From Rhizobium ruizarguesonis (GTDB taxonomy: Bacteria; Pseudomonadota; Alphaproteobacteria; Rhizobiales; Rhizobiaceae), in NCBI RefSeq assembly GCF_012349115.1, contig NZ_PQIG01000057.1, positions 62,001-126,000 on the forward strand: DNA of 64,000 bases, in the 5' to 3' direction. The position numbers and the translations under genes were made by a program. The notes beneath the pieces were generated by a model that was not told where the DNA came from, made no database searches, and saw only the letters and a list, made by a program, of their open reading frames with translations. This document shows, in pieces, positions 48,829-58,008 of the stretch; positions within the stretch are counted from its first letter, which is position 1; each line of letters opens with the position of its first letter.

Positions 48829-50229
48829 ATGACTCTTTCCAAATCGCCAAGCGGGGCGGGGCTGGCATTGCTGCTGCTCTGCGCCGCCAATTTTCTCGAC
48901 GCCATGGACGTCTCCACCATCGGCGTTGCCTTGCCTGCCATCCAGGCCGAACTCGGCATGGAGGCGACCTCGCTGCAATGGGCCGTCAGCGCCTATGTGC
49001 TCGGCTATGGCGGCTTCCTGCTGCTCGGCGGCCGGGTCGCCGACGTCTTCGGCCATCGCCGCGTCTTCCTCTGGTCGCTGGCGATCTTTGCCGCCGCCAG
49101 CATCGCCGGCGGCTTCGTTGATAGTGGGCCGACGCTGATCGCCGCCCGATTGATCAAAGGCATTGCCGCCGCCTTCACGGCGCCTGCGGCCCTTGCGCTG
49201 CTGCTCTCCGTCTTCGGCGAGGGAACCGCGCGGGCAAAAGCGCTCGGTGTCTTCTCCTCCACCGGCGCCGCCGGCTTCGTGCTCGGCATGGTGCTCGGCG
49301 GTGCCGCGACGATCTTCAGCTGGCGGGCGACGCTCGTCATGGGTGCGCCCATCGCCATCCTGACGCTCGTTCTGGCGCCGCTGGTGCTGCCCGCCGACCC
49401 GAAAAGGGCGGGACCGAGACCTGCCTTCGACTGGGCCGGCGCGCTGACGATCACACCCGGGCTGCTGCTCTTCGTCTTCGGCATCACCAATGCCGCGGCC
49501 GCCGGCTGGCAGGCGTTCCCGACCTGGGGTTCGCTCGCCGCGTCGCTGGTGCTGATCCTGCTCTTCCTCGTGGTCGAAGCGCGTCATGCCGATCCGATGG
49601 TGCCGCTCGGCATGTTCCGCCGCGCCAAGCTGCGGCATGCCAATGCGATCGCCGCCCTCTTCCAGGGTGCCTATGTCGGCTTCCAGTTTCTGGCGACGCT
49701 CTACTATCAGAATGTCATCGGCTGGTCGGCCTTCACGACGGGCTTCTGCTTCGCCCTCGGCGGTGTCTTCGTGATGTTCCTGGCGCCACGTTTTGCGACG
49801 GTCGCGCAAAATCGCGGTGCTACCCGGCTGATGGCAGCGGGTGTCGGCCTGCAGGCCTTCAGCTACATCTTCTGGGTGACCGCACTCGGACATGTCGATC
49901 CGATCCTGCTCGTCGTGTTCTCGCAGATCCCGCTCGGCCTCGGTTACGCCCTGACCTACCCCTCGGTGCAGGTTGCGGCCCTTTCCGATGTGGAGGATGA
50001 CAAGGCGGGGCTCGCCTCCGGGCTACTCTTCGCCTCCTTCCAGATCGGCGGCGGCATCGTGCTTGCGGCCGCCTCGGCGGTCTTCGGCGCCGCACCGCAT
50101 TTCGGCTGGAACCCCTATGTCGCCGGCATCGCTTTCGTGGCATCGCTTGCGGTGGCGATCACCCTGCTTGCAGCCGCCGGTCCGCGGACATCGGCCGCCC
50201 GGAGGCGAACCTATCAAGCGGCGGAATGA
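48829..50229 (+). CDS. MFS drug exporter, 14-helix DHA2/EmrB-type
   Basis: 466 residues with about 14 hydrophobic helices. Helix 1 reads NFLDAMDVSTIGVALPAIQA, close to the EmrB start, and the A-motif GGRVADVFGHRRVF is in loop 2-3. AAGGAACG precedes the ATG at a normal distance. Probably exports toxic organic compounds, under the divergent LysR regulator. Substrate unknown. Confidence 0.9.
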   Translation: MTLSKSPSGAGLALLLLCAANFLDAMDVSTIGVALPAIQAELGMEATSLQWAVSAYVLGYGGFLLLGGRVADVFGHRRVFLWSLAIFAAASIAGGFVDSGPTLIAARLIKGIAAAFTAPAALALLLSVFGEGTARAKALGVFSSTGAAGFVLGMVLGGAATIFSWRATLVMGAPIAILTLVLAPLVLPADPKRAGPRPAFDWAGALTITPGLLLFVFGITNAAAAGWQAFPTWGSLAASLVLILLFLVVEARHADPMVPLGMFRRAKLRHANAIAALFQGAYVGFQFLATLYYQNVIGWSAFTTGFCFALGGVFVMFLAPRFATVAQNRGATRLMAAGVGLQAFSYIFWVTALGHVDPILLVVFSQIPLGLGYALTYPSVQVAALSDVEDDKAGLASGLLFASFQIGGGIVLAAASAVFGAAPHFGWNPYVAGIAFVASLAVAITLLAAAGPRTSAARRRTYQAAE

Positions 50230-50405
50230 TCCTCACAGCCCGCACTCTGACCGGTGCGGGCTGCTCATGAACCGGAGCTAAATCTGCGGCAAGAATCCCG
50301 TTGCGTTGCCTGGGCGAAAGGCGCATGGTCGCAACTTCGGCAGCCATTGAACGGGCGCTGCCGACTGAGGATCTTGGTATCCTCGCCCCGATGAAAGGAG
50401 GACCG

Positions 50406-50738
50406 ATGTCTTCCACTTCCGAAAAATCGCATCTGACCTCATCCGATCTCGACATGCTTCAGGGCGTGCTCGACGACGCCGGTTACGACGCCAGAATCCT
50501 GATCGACGACGAAAGGGTCTTCAACGTCGCGGCCGTGCTGCTGATCAGGCTGTTCGAGGAGGGCGTCACCTCTCCGGCCCTGCTCTCGCTGGCGCTCGAA
50601 CACCATTTCGGCAAGCTGAAGACGCCGCCGAAACCGGTAACCCCCGTCTTTAACCGATATGCGATACAAGGATTGCCCCGCGAAGACGCGCCGGCAAGAG
50701 CGCCGCGGGTCTTTTCAGACGCGCTAAGGACGCTCTAA
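50406..50738 (+). CDS. Small hypothetical protein, same domain as 59860 gene
   Basis: 110 residues, soluble. Start ATG 50406 has AAAGGAGG four to five bases upstream. The N-terminal 65 residues (LTSSDLDMLQGVLDDAGYDA, VAAVLLIRLFEEGVTSPALL, then SLALEHHFG) align with the 68-residue protein encoded at 59860, which has FSPEDLDVLRSALD and ALDLYQAGHDSRERLLHALR. Tail is Pro-rich. Function unknown; rhizobial small-protein family. Confidence 0.75.
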   Translation: MSSTSEKSHLTSSDLDMLQGVLDDAGYDARILIDDERVFNVAAVLLIRLFEEGVTSPALLSLALEHHFGKLKTPPKPVTPVFNRYAIQGLPREDAPARAPRVFSDALRTL

Positions 50739-50833
50739 CACTTTGAGTTTGCGCGTAATCCATTCGGAAATCGATTCCGATTTCGGGGTTATGCGCTAGC
50801 GGCAAGCGAGCCGCTCGGCTCCGAAGGATTATT

Positions 50834-51166
50834 GTGCGGAAAACCCTCTTGCTTTGTATCTGCGTCGCAGCGGCCGGTTATTTCGGATGGGTGCAGTTCG
50901 GGGCTTACCAACAACGGCAGCAAGCTAGGGATTTTGCCGACATCGACAGGGAGCGCCGGGTGGCGCTCCTGGAAATCGATGGCTGCCAGGCGCAAGTGGA
51001 TATGCTTTTGTCGATGACAGACCGCCTGCTCAAGGCCGGCGGCATGCTGGTACCGCTCGATATCGGACGGGACATAGAACTCTGTTTGGCCCGCGGCATC
51101 ATGTCGACATCGGGCCGATCGGAGATGGAAAGAACGAAGCTGATCCGCCTGTTTCCCTTAGAATAG
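50834..51166 (+). CDS. Hypothetical small membrane-anchored protein
   Basis: 110 residues. The N-terminus MRKTLLLCICVAAAGYFGWV is a membrane anchor or signal sequence; the remainder is a helical charged part with two Cys (DGCQAQ, ELCLARG). GTG start at 50834, AAGGA five bases upstream. No family recognised. Confidence 0.6.
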   Translation: MRKTLLLCICVAAAGYFGWVQFGAYQQRQQARDFADIDRERRVALLEIDGCQAQVDMLLSMTDRLLKAGGMLVPLDIGRDIELCLARGIMSTSGRSEMERTKLIRLFPLE

Positions 51167-51209
51167 GATGTCGTCCGAAAACCGCTGACACTTTTCGGCA
51201 TCATGCTCT
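51166..51209. repeat. 44-bp intergenic repeat, plus-oriented copy
   Basis: GGATGTCGTCCGAAAACCGC, then TGACACTTTTCGGCATCATG, and CTCT. Almost identical in inverted form to 54877-54926. Forms a hairpin from GATGTCG/CGACATC-like arms. Confidence 0.7.
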
Positions 51210-51592
51210 TGCGGATTGAACCCTGTGGAAATATGGCTTTCCTGCGGCGGCGGCCTTAATGGCGACTCAATTTTACGCTAAGAGGATGGCTCGCTGATTT
51301 GGCCGATGCGGCATTTGCGGTGACCGGAGTTCCGGCCCGCCATTTTCCCGATCGCGAAAGCATGGTGACGTCCCGTCTCAACGTCGGGTTTGGCTTTCGG
51401 TGACCTCTCCGGTCATCCGCCTCCAGACTGCGATGCGGTTTCAGCAGGCATCATTTTTATTCCATCCCTGCGGCCCGGTGTTGTCGGGTTGCCCCTCATG
51501 ACGATCCCGCGATCTCTGATCGCGACCGACAAGCGGGGCGAATACCACGCAGGCTGCGGCTTTCAATTTCGATCTAAAGGGAGATTTTATCG
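51210..51592. other. Intergenic region, no gene accepted
   Basis: 383 bases upstream of a very small gene. The segment 51283-51370 resembles 44333-44420 (ATTTGGCCGA, GCGGTG, CCCGCCAT shared in order). An open frame 51390-51611 is not supported. Holds the promoter of the 47-residue gene. Confidence 0.4.
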
Positions 51593-51736
51593 ATGGCAAA
51601 AGGACAAGTAAGAAGCAATCGCGAGGTCCGGAAGCCGAAGAAGGACAAGCAGGCAGCGAAGGTGGAAAGCACATTCGCCAATCAGATGAAGACGGCGACC
51701 AAAACCGCCCCGCAGGGCAGTGCTCCAAAGAAATAG
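51593..51736 (+). CDS. Very small basic protein, 47 residues
   Basis: ATG 51593 to TAG 51736; GGGAGA lies upstream at a longish distance. MAKGQVRSNREVRKPKKDKQ, then AAKVESTFANQMKTA and QGSAPKK at the end. Highly basic (many Lys and Arg), no hydrophobic segment, likely disordered or nucleic-acid associated. A conserved small type in rhizobia by memory. Too short for length-based gene finders. Confidence 0.65.
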   Translation: MAKGQVRSNREVRKPKKDKQAAKVESTFANQMKTATKTAPQGSAPKK

Positions 51737-51874
51737 AACCTCTTATCGAGCCCCCGCTCCGCCCCCGTGCGCATAACAGCGCAAGTGATAGCGCGTCTTG
51801 TCGAACGCGCCGGGCTCCGGCGTGACACCATCACCCATTGACATGTTTTCAGAAAAACAGGAATTGCTGCAACC

Positions 51875-51991
51875 ATGACCACTCTTCATACGATGTACCA
51901 CTTCGACTATCCGCTCTTCCTCATTCGCTCGGCCGTGGTGATTGCACTCGGCTTTTCGGCGATCGTCGCCTTTCACGGCGTCACTCTGTGA
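51875..51991 (+). CDS. Small membrane peptide, 38 residues, coupled to the desaturase gene
   Basis: ATG 51875 to TGA 51991. Encodes MTTLHTMYHFDYPLFLIRSA, then VVIALGFSAIVAFHGVTL: one membrane helix near residues 14-34. Its TGA overlaps the GTG start of the desaturase by four bases (GTGA, 51988-51991), a typical translational coupling. AGGA lies twelve bases before the ATG, a little far. No family known. Confidence 0.6.
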   Translation: MTTLHTMYHFDYPLFLIRSAVVIALGFSAIVAFHGVTL

Positions 51992-53109
51992 TCGAATCTG
52001 CGCGCCGCAGCGAGTGCGAGGAAATCCAAGTGGCCCCTTTGGGCGAGCCCGGCGACAACCCGGAGCGATCCGAAAACCCGGATCGATCCGCAGAGCAAGC
52101 CGAGCTTTTCGCTGAAAAACGCTGGCTGAAAATCCTTGCCGGATATCGCCAGCCACGAGCCGGACGCAGCGCTTTCGAGCTTGTCGTCACCGTCGTCCCT
52201 TTCGCGCTGTTCTGGGCTACCGCCTGGGCGGCGGTTCATTACAGCTTCTGGCCCGGCCTGATCCTCGTCCTTCCCGCCGCCGCCTTCCTGCTCCGGCTGT
52301 TCATGATCCAGCATGATTGCGGCCACGGCTCGTTTTTCGCCCGTCGCCGCGTCGACGACTGGGTTGGACGCACGATCGGCATCCTGACGCTGACGCCCTA
52401 CGACTATTGGCGCCGGGCGCATGCGGAACACCACGCCTCGGCTGGAAACCTGGACGAACGCGGCGTTGGCGACATCGAAACGCTGACGATCGCCGAATAT
52501 AACGCGCTGTCGCGCTGGGGCCGGCTCGGCTACCGGCTCTACCGGCACCCGATCGTGATGTTCGGGATCGGACCGGCATGGCTGTTCCTCTTCAAGCAGC
52601 GCCTGCCTTTCGGCATGATGCGCTCCGGCGCCCTGCCCTGGGTCTCGACCATGGCGACCAATCTTGCCATCGCACTGGTCGCCGCGCTGCTGATCTGGGC
52701 GGTCGGGATCGTCCCCTTTTTACTGGTGCATCTGCCGACCGTTCTTCTGGCAGGTGCTGCCGGCGTCTGGTTGTTCTATGTGCAGCATCAATTCGAGGAA
52801 ACACATTGGTCGAAGAAGCCGGACTGGCAGTTCCAGCATGCGGCCCTGCACGGTGCCTCGCATTACGACCTGCCGCCAGTGCTGCGCTGGATCACCGGCA
52901 ATATCGGCATCCACCACGTGCATCATCTGTCGAGCCGGGTGCCCTACTACCGGCTGCCGGAGGTGCTGCGAGACCATCCTGAGCTTGCCGATATGGGCCG
53001 CATCACGCTCATGGAAAGCCTGCGTTGCGTCAAGCTGGTGCTGTGGGACGAACAGACGAAGCGACTGGTCTCGTTTCGCGACGCAGCGCGCCTCGCCGCC
53101 GCCCGGTAA
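51988..53109 (+). CDS. Membrane fatty-acid desaturase
   Basis: 373 residues. Three histidine boxes bind the di-iron centre: HDCGH (109-113), HAEHH (145-149) and HHVHH (309-313), in the DesA/omega-desaturase order. Four or more hydrophobic helices lie between them (about 65-100, 180-245). The N-terminal 45 residues are hydrophilic. It introduces a double bond into membrane lipid acyl chains using oxygen and reduced ferredoxin. GTG 51988 is chosen because it overlaps the upstream peptide stop; the longer frame lacks support. Confidence 0.9.
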   Translation: MIESARRSECEEIQVAPLGEPGDNPERSENPDRSAEQAELFAEKRWLKILAGYRQPRAGRSAFELVVTVVPFALFWATAWAAVHYSFWPGLILVLPAAAFLLRLFMIQHDCGHGSFFARRRVDDWVGRTIGILTLTPYDYWRRAHAEHHASAGNLDERGVGDIETLTIAEYNALSRWGRLGYRLYRHPIVMFGIGPAWLFLFKQRLPFGMMRSGALPWVSTMATNLAIALVAALLIWAVGIVPFLLVHLPTVLLAGAAGVWLFYVQHQFEETHWSKKPDWQFQHAALHGASHYDLPPVLRWITGNIGIHHVHHLSSRVPYYRLPEVLRDHPELADMGRITLMESLRCVKLVLWDEQTKRLVSFRDAARLAAAR

Positions 53110-53150
53110 CGGGCTCGAGAGCGGTTTAGACGACATCATGCTCCAATTCA

Positions 53151-53177
53151 GATTTTAGGCCGATCCGGCCTAAAATC
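53151..53177. terminator. Bidirectional hairpin between convergent desaturase and SDR genes
   Basis: GATTTTAGGCCG and CGGCCTAAAATC form a perfect 12-bp stem with a three-base loop, and each strand presents a run of T after the stem. It ends nine bases before the SDR stop at 53186. Confidence 0.75.
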
Positions 53178-53185
53178 ATGCTGCT

Positions 53186-54100
53186 CTAGCGATAACCCGT
53201 TACGTCAGCCGGTCTGCCGGGCTCCTGCACTTCCACCATGTAGCGCCAGCAATCCGGCCGCGAACCGTCGATATCGTCGAAACCATAGGTCTTTGCGATT
53301 GCGCCGCTCGATAGCGACTGGCCGTTCCAGCGAGCGCGGTCGGGATCGGCGGCGATGGCCGCAACGGCCCGGCCGACGAAGCGCGGGGTTTCGGAAATGG
53401 CGAAATGCGGCTGTACCTTGGTCGCCTCGCGCCAGTTCTCCTCGCGAACACCGTAGGCATCCAGCATCATTTCGGAACGCAGCCAGCCAGGCGTGATCGA
53501 AACGGCGGTGGCGCCGTGTTTTTCCAAATCTTGCGCATGCGCCCAGGCCATGCGGGTGACACCCGTTTTGACGAGGTCGTAAAAGGGCGAAAGCCGGTAA
53601 TGCGTGGCATTGTAATCAGCCGTGCCGTCGGTCATCTCCACCAGCAGCCCGCCGGGCCGCTCGATCATCAGCGGCAGGGCGTAATGGGCGGTAATCAGAT
53701 GTGTCTCGATACCGAGCCGCAGCATGCGCAAGCCGTTGTCCAGCGAATGCTCCCAGACTGATTTGTCCCATTCGAACAGTTTCTCGCCGCCCCAGATGTC
53801 GTTGACGAGAATATCGAGCCGGCCGGCCTCGGCACGGATGCGGGCGATCAGCGCCTCGACCTGTTGCTTGACAAGATGGTCCACCTGCACGGCGATACCC
53901 TTGCCGCCCGCTGACGTCACCAACTCGGCCGTCTCCTCGATCGTCTCCGGCCTGATATATTCGGATTGCTGCGCGCGCGTCGTGCGCCCCGTCACGTAAA
54001 CGGTGGCGCCGGCGGCGCCGAGTTCCACTGCGATGCCGCGGCCGGCGCCGCGCGTAGCACCCGCCACCAAGGCCACTTTCTCCCGCAAGTTCGCTGTCAC
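53186..54100 (-). CDS. Short-chain dehydrogenase/reductase
   Basis: 304 residues. AGATRGAGRGIA is the cofactor site (GxxxGxG), NDIWGG replaces the common NNAG, and SPFYDLVKTG carries the catalytic Tyr and Lys. The start is GTG 54100 (VTANLREKVALV), with GGAGG eight bases upstream; a GTG at 54115 lies too close to it. Substrate unknown. It is divergent from the TetR regulator at 54308, with half-RIME sequence in between. Confidence 0.88.
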   Translation of the reverse strand: MTANLREKVALVAGATRGAGRGIAVELGAAGATVYVTGRTTRAQQSEYIRPETIEETAELVTSAGGKGIAVQVDHLVKQQVEALIARIRAEAGRLDILVNDIWGGEKLFEWDKSVWEHSLDNGLRMLRLGIETHLITAHYALPLMIERPGGLLVEMTDGTADYNATHYRLSPFYDLVKTGVTRMAWAHAQDLEKHGATAVSITPGWLRSEMMLDAYGVREENWREATKVQPHFAISETPRFVGRAVAAIAADPDRARWNGQSLSSGAIAKTYGFDDIDGSRPDCWRYMVEVQEPGRPADVTGYR

Positions 54101-54152
54101 TTCTCCATCCTCCACGCTAGAACAGCCTTCACGCCGTCATGGAAACGCCCGG

Positions 54153-54243
54153 GTTTAACTCTTTGTTTTTACGCAATTCCCGGCAAAACCGCTTCGCGCT
54201 TTGCCTGGGAAAACCGCTTCCCACTTCTCCTGGAATTGCTTCA
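54153..54243. repeat. RIME-related half-element between SDR and TetR genes
   Basis: Contains TTTGTTTTTACGCAATTCCC, GGCAAAACCGCTTC, and a second GGAAAACCGCTTCCCACTTC then CTGGAATTGCTT. It keeps the core AAAACCGCT and the outer GCAATTCC/GGAATTGC arms of the repeats at 47621-47744, with an internal duplication. Confidence 0.65.
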
Positions 54244-54307
54244 GCTGGCGCTCCTTGTATATAAACGAATGATCGTTTACATTGACGGCGAATGCAAGGG
54301 AAATTTC

Positions 54308-54868
54308 ATGCCGCGCCGCCGCACATTTTCCGATGAACAGCTTCTCGCCATGGTGCTGGCGCTGATCCAGGCCGAGGGGCCGGATGCGGCGACCTTTGCG
54401 GCGGTAGCGAAAGCGAGCGGACTTTCCGGCTCGACGCTGGTGCAGCGTTTCGCCACGAAGGCGGCAATGCTGCGCTCCGCGCTGCTTTACGCCTGGGACA
54501 GGCTGGATGCGGAAACGGCGCGGCTTGCCGAGACGGTGCCTAAAACACCGGAAGGCGCCATCGCGCTGCTCGTCGGCCTGTCGCAGGATTATGGCGACAA
54601 TGCCGCCGCCTATGGTGAGGGGCTGCTGGTGCTTCGCGAGGATTTCCGCGATCCGGTGCTACGCGCCCGAGGGGCCGCCTGGGGAACAGCACTGACAGCG
54701 GCGATCGCTCGGTGTTTCGGATCGGCGACCGCGCCGGAAACGATCGCCCGGCTGATGCTGTCGCAATGGCAGGGTTCGCTCATCTGGTGGGGTTTTGGCG
54801 CCGAGGGGCCGGTGGCTGTCTATGTGGAAACGGAGCTGCGGTGCTTCCTCGCGGCAATAAAGCCCTGA
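54308..54868 (+). CDS. TetR-family transcriptional regulator
   Basis: 186 residues. The helix-turn-helix is at residues about 10-55 (TFAAVAKASGLSGSTLVQRF), with a tryptophan-rich C-terminal segment WQGSLIWWGFGAE. Start ATG 54308 has AAGGGAAA upstream; the frame open from 53966 is inside the SDR gene and rejected. Probably regulates the divergent SDR gene. Confidence 0.88.
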   Translation: MPRRRTFSDEQLLAMVLALIQAEGPDAATFAAVAKASGLSGSTLVQRFATKAAMLRSALLYAWDRLDAETARLAETVPKTPEGAIALLVGLSQDYGDNAAAYGEGLLVLREDFRDPVLRARGAAWGTALTAAIARCFGSATAPETIARLMLSQWQGSLIWWGFGAEGPVAVYVETELRCFLAAIKP

Positions 54869-54876
54869 GCCCGCCT

Positions 54877-54926
54877 AGAGCATGATGTCGAAAAGTGTCA
54901 GCGGTTTTCGGACGACATCACGCTCT
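54877..54926. repeat. 44-bp intergenic repeat, minus-oriented copy
   Basis: AGAGCATGATGTCGAAAAGT, GTCAGCGGTTTTCGGACGAC, then ATCACGCTCT: the inverse of 51166-51209 with few differences, with outer AGAGC(A/G)TGATGTC/GACATCACGCTCT arms. Lies between the TetR and UPF0260 genes. Confidence 0.7.
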
Positions 54927-54948
54927 AACTATTTAAAATCATCCTGTT

Positions 54949-55422
54949 CTAGGCTTCCTCATCGTCCTTCTCGCCCACGGTCAGCGGCCAGTCGACCACA
55001 TAGTCCTCGAGATCGTCGATATCGATTTCATTTTCGTTGATCGTGCGGCCTCGCGCAGAAATACCGGCGGCATGGACGGTCTCCGGGTCACCGGAGACGA
55101 GCGGGTGCCACCAGTAGAGGTCGTGGCCTTCATTGACCAGCCGGTAGCCGCAGGTCGGCGGCAGCCAGGCGATATCGGGCACGTTCTCCTTCGTCAGTTG
55201 CACGCAATCCGGCACGAAATCCCAACGGTTCTCATAGCTCGAGCAGCGACAGCTTTCGCCGTCGAGCAGCTTGCAGCTGACCGAGGTGAAATAGATATCG
55301 CCGCTATCCCATTCCTCGATCTTGTTGAGGCAACAGAGACCGCAGCCGTCGCAGAGGCTTTCCCACTCGGCGGCGGTCATCTCGGCAAGCGTCTTGCTCT
55401 TCCAGAAGGGCAGATCGTTCAT
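54949..55422 (-). CDS. UPF0260 (YcgN-like) cysteine-cluster protein
   Basis: 157 residues. [11 protein letters not shown] near residue 27, [15 protein letters not shown] and DCVQLT make a Cys-rich metal-binding cluster (Fe-S or zinc), matching UPF0260/YcgN. The [10 protein letters not shown] and [14 protein letters not shown] segments are family-specific. Function unknown. Start ATG 55422 ([10 protein letters not shown]) agrees with homologues; ribosome-binding site weak. Confidence 0.92.
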   Translation of the reverse strand: MNDLPFWKSKTLAEMTAAEWESLCDGCGLCCLNKIEEWDSGDIYFTSVSCKLLDGESCRCSSYENRWDFVPDCVQLTKENVPDIAWLPPTCGYRLVNEGHDLYWWHPLVSGDPETVHAAGISARGRTINENEIDIDDLEDYVVDWPLTVGEKDDEEA

Positions 55423-55625
55423 CGTCGTTTCATGCAACAGCGGCCCGCAAATTCGCGTGACCCTCATGCATCTCTCTTGTTATCGGCCGCAAAATCAATC
55501 AATCCTTCGGTATACTCCTGGTACTCGGAGAATTCTCTCCTGGTATCGGAGAGATTTGCGGCCATATGCGGGCCTCGCGCTTTCGTCGGATATGACCGAA
55601 GCGCGATCAGGCGGGAATACAGGAC

Positions 55626-57836
55626 GTGCAGGATCCGGACAACCCAGGAAATGGGCCAGGAAATGGGCCCGAAAACGGGCCAGAAAAAAGGCCCGGAAAA
55701 GCGGCGAACGAGGCGGCGGACAAGCGGCCGGCGAAGAGCCGTCACATTCTGCTGCGCATCGATTCCTGGATCGATTCGACCGTCTGGAACGCCGGCTTCC
55801 GCGCCGCCGAGATCTGGGAAGACATCACCATCTTCTTCCGCCGCTTCCGCGTGCGCGGCTGGAAGCGCATGGTCTTCGAACTTGCCGGCGAAGGGCTGAC
55901 GCTTGGGGCGGCCGGCTCCGTGCTGATGCTGCTGCTTGCCCAGCCCGCCTTCGAGGCGACCAAGGAGGACTGGCGCAACCGCGGCGATTTCGCCGTCACC
56001 TTCACCGACCGCTACGGCAACGTCATCGGCCATCGCGGCGTGATCCACCAGAATTCCGTGCCGATCGACGAGCTACCGGATTCGCTGATCAAATCGGTGA
56101 TCGCCACCGAGGACCGGCGCTTCTTCGACCATTTCGGTATCGATTTCATCGGCCTCTTCCGCGCCATGAGCGAGAATGCGCGGGCCGGCGAAGTCGTGCA
56201 GGGCGGCTCGACGCTGACGCAGCAGCTCGCCAAGAACCTGTTCCTGTCCAATGAACGCTCGATCGACCGCAAGGTCACCGAGGCGTTCCTGGCATTGTGG
56301 CTCGAGGCGAACCTTTCCAAGAAGGAAATCCTCTCCACCTATCTCGACCGCGCCTATATGGGCGGCGGCACTTTTGGCGCAGCGGCGGCGGCGCAGTTCT
56401 ATTTCGGCAAGAACATCACCGATGTGAACCTTGCCGAATCCGCCATGCTCGCCGGCCTGTTCAAGGCGCCGGCGAAATACGCACCGCATGTCAACCTGCC
56501 GGCGGCGCGTGCCCGCGCCAACGAAGTGCTGACCAATCTGGTGCAGAGCGGGTTGATGACCGAGGGCCAGGTGATCGCCGCCAGGCGCAATCCGGCCACC
56601 GTCGTCGACCGCAACGAGGTGGAATCGCCTGATTTCTTCCTCGACTGGGCTTTCGACGAGGTGCAGCGGCTTTCGTCGCGCTTCCACCAGCATTCGCTGA
56701 TCGTGCGCACGACGATCGACATGGGCATCCAGCAGGCGGCGGAGGATTCGGTCGAAACGTCGCTGCGCGAATATGGCGAAGCCTATCACGCCAAGCAGGG
56801 CGCGATGGTGATGATCGAAAACGGCGGCGCCGTGCGCGCCATGGTCGGCGGCCGGGACTACGGCGAGAGCCAGTTCAACCGCGCCACCAGGGCGCTCCGT
56901 CAGCCGGGCTCCTCCTTCAAGGTCTACACTTATTCGGTGGCGATGGAGAGCGGGATGACGCCGCAGACGACGATCGTCGACGCGCCGATCTCCTGGGGCA
57001 ATTGGAGCCCGCACAATTATGCGAACCGCTATGCCGGCCGCATCACGCTTGAGACCGCGATCGCCCAGTCGATCAACACCGTGCCGGTGCGGCTCGCCAA
57101 GGAAAAACTCGGTATTCAGCCGATCCGGGCGATGGCCAAGAACCTCGGCGTCGAAACGCCGATCCGCGATGACGTCACCATCCCGATCGGCACGTCCGAG
57201 GTGACGGTGCTCGACCAGGCGACGGCCTATGCCACCTTCCCAGCCGGCGGCTACCAGTCGCGCCGCCACGGCATCACCCAGATCCTCGATTACGACGGCG
57301 ACGTGCTCTACGATTTCGACCATGACGAACCGGCGCCGAAACGCGTGCTGTCCGAACAGGCCGACGCCTATATGAACCAGATGTTGTCGCGTGTTCCCTA
57401 TGTCGGCACGGCGCGCAAGGCCGCACTCGACAACGGCATCCTGACGGCCGGCAAGACCGGCACGACCCAAGCCTATCGCGACGCCTGGTTCGTCGGGTTC
57501 ACCGGCAATTACACCTGCGCCGTCTGGTTCGGCAATGACGACTACACCTCGACCAACGAGATGACCGGCGGCTCGCTGCCGGCGATGACCTTCAAGCGTG
57601 CCATGGACTACGCCCATCAGGGCGTCACGTTGCGCGCCATCCCCGGCGTCGAAAACCCCCTGCCCTCGGAAAAGGATCTCGCCAAGACCGCCGCCGCCAA
57701 GCCGCAGGACGGATTGCCGCAGCTTATCCGGCCGCGCATGCTCTCGGTTCAATCGACTGACATCCTCAAGATGCTCGGCGAAAAGCTGAAGGATGCCGCC
57801 CCGCTCGCGCCGGCGAAGGTGGCGAGCGCGGAGTAG
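55626..57836 (+). CDS. Class A penicillin-binding protein (bifunctional peptidoglycan synthase)
   Basis: 736 residues. A low-complexity N-terminus (GNGPGNGPENGPEKRP) is made by a short tandem DNA repeat. One membrane helix lies near residues 91-112. The glycosyltransferase domain has catalytic Glu162 in ATEDRRFFDHFG and GGSTLTQQLAKNL. The transpeptidase domain has SxxK at Ser429-Lys432 (QPGSSFKVY), SxN at Ser482 (SINT) and KTGT at Lys610. Polymerises and cross-links murein at the outer face of the inner membrane. GTG start at 55626, with GGGAA eight bases upstream. PBP1-family; the exact paralogue is not decided. Confidence 0.93.
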   Translation: MQDPDNPGNGPGNGPENGPEKRPGKAANEAADKRPAKSRHILLRIDSWIDSTVWNAGFRAAEIWEDITIFFRRFRVRGWKRMVFELAGEGLTLGAAGSVLMLLLAQPAFEATKEDWRNRGDFAVTFTDRYGNVIGHRGVIHQNSVPIDELPDSLIKSVIATEDRRFFDHFGIDFIGLFRAMSENARAGEVVQGGSTLTQQLAKNLFLSNERSIDRKVTEAFLALWLEANLSKKEILSTYLDRAYMGGGTFGAAAAAQFYFGKNITDVNLAESAMLAGLFKAPAKYAPHVNLPAARARANEVLTNLVQSGLMTEGQVIAARRNPATVVDRNEVESPDFFLDWAFDEVQRLSSRFHQHSLIVRTTIDMGIQQAAEDSVETSLREYGEAYHAKQGAMVMIENGGAVRAMVGGRDYGESQFNRATRALRQPGSSFKVYTYSVAMESGMTPQTTIVDAPISWGNWSPHNYANRYAGRITLETAIAQSINTVPVRLAKEKLGIQPIRAMAKNLGVETPIRDDVTIPIGTSEVTVLDQATAYATFPAGGYQSRRHGITQILDYDGDVLYDFDHDEPAPKRVLSEQADAYMNQMLSRVPYVGTARKAALDNGILTAGKTGTTQAYRDAWFVGFTGNYTCAVWFGNDDYTSTNEMTGGSLPAMTFKRAMDYAHQGVTLRAIPGVENPLPSEKDLAKTAAAKPQDGLPQLIRPRMLSVQSTDILKMLGEKLKDAAPLAPAKVASAE

Positions 57837-58008
57837 TCACGCGCCGATCCCGAAATCAGCATCCACCCGCATCGATGCATCGGCATGAATGCCGCTGCCG
57901 CATACGGCATGACCGTGGATCAATCGGCCTCTATGGCACGGCTTGGCATTCCACCCTGCCAGAATCAGTGGTAACCCTTTCATCCGATATGGTTTCCAAG
58001 GTCATGAC

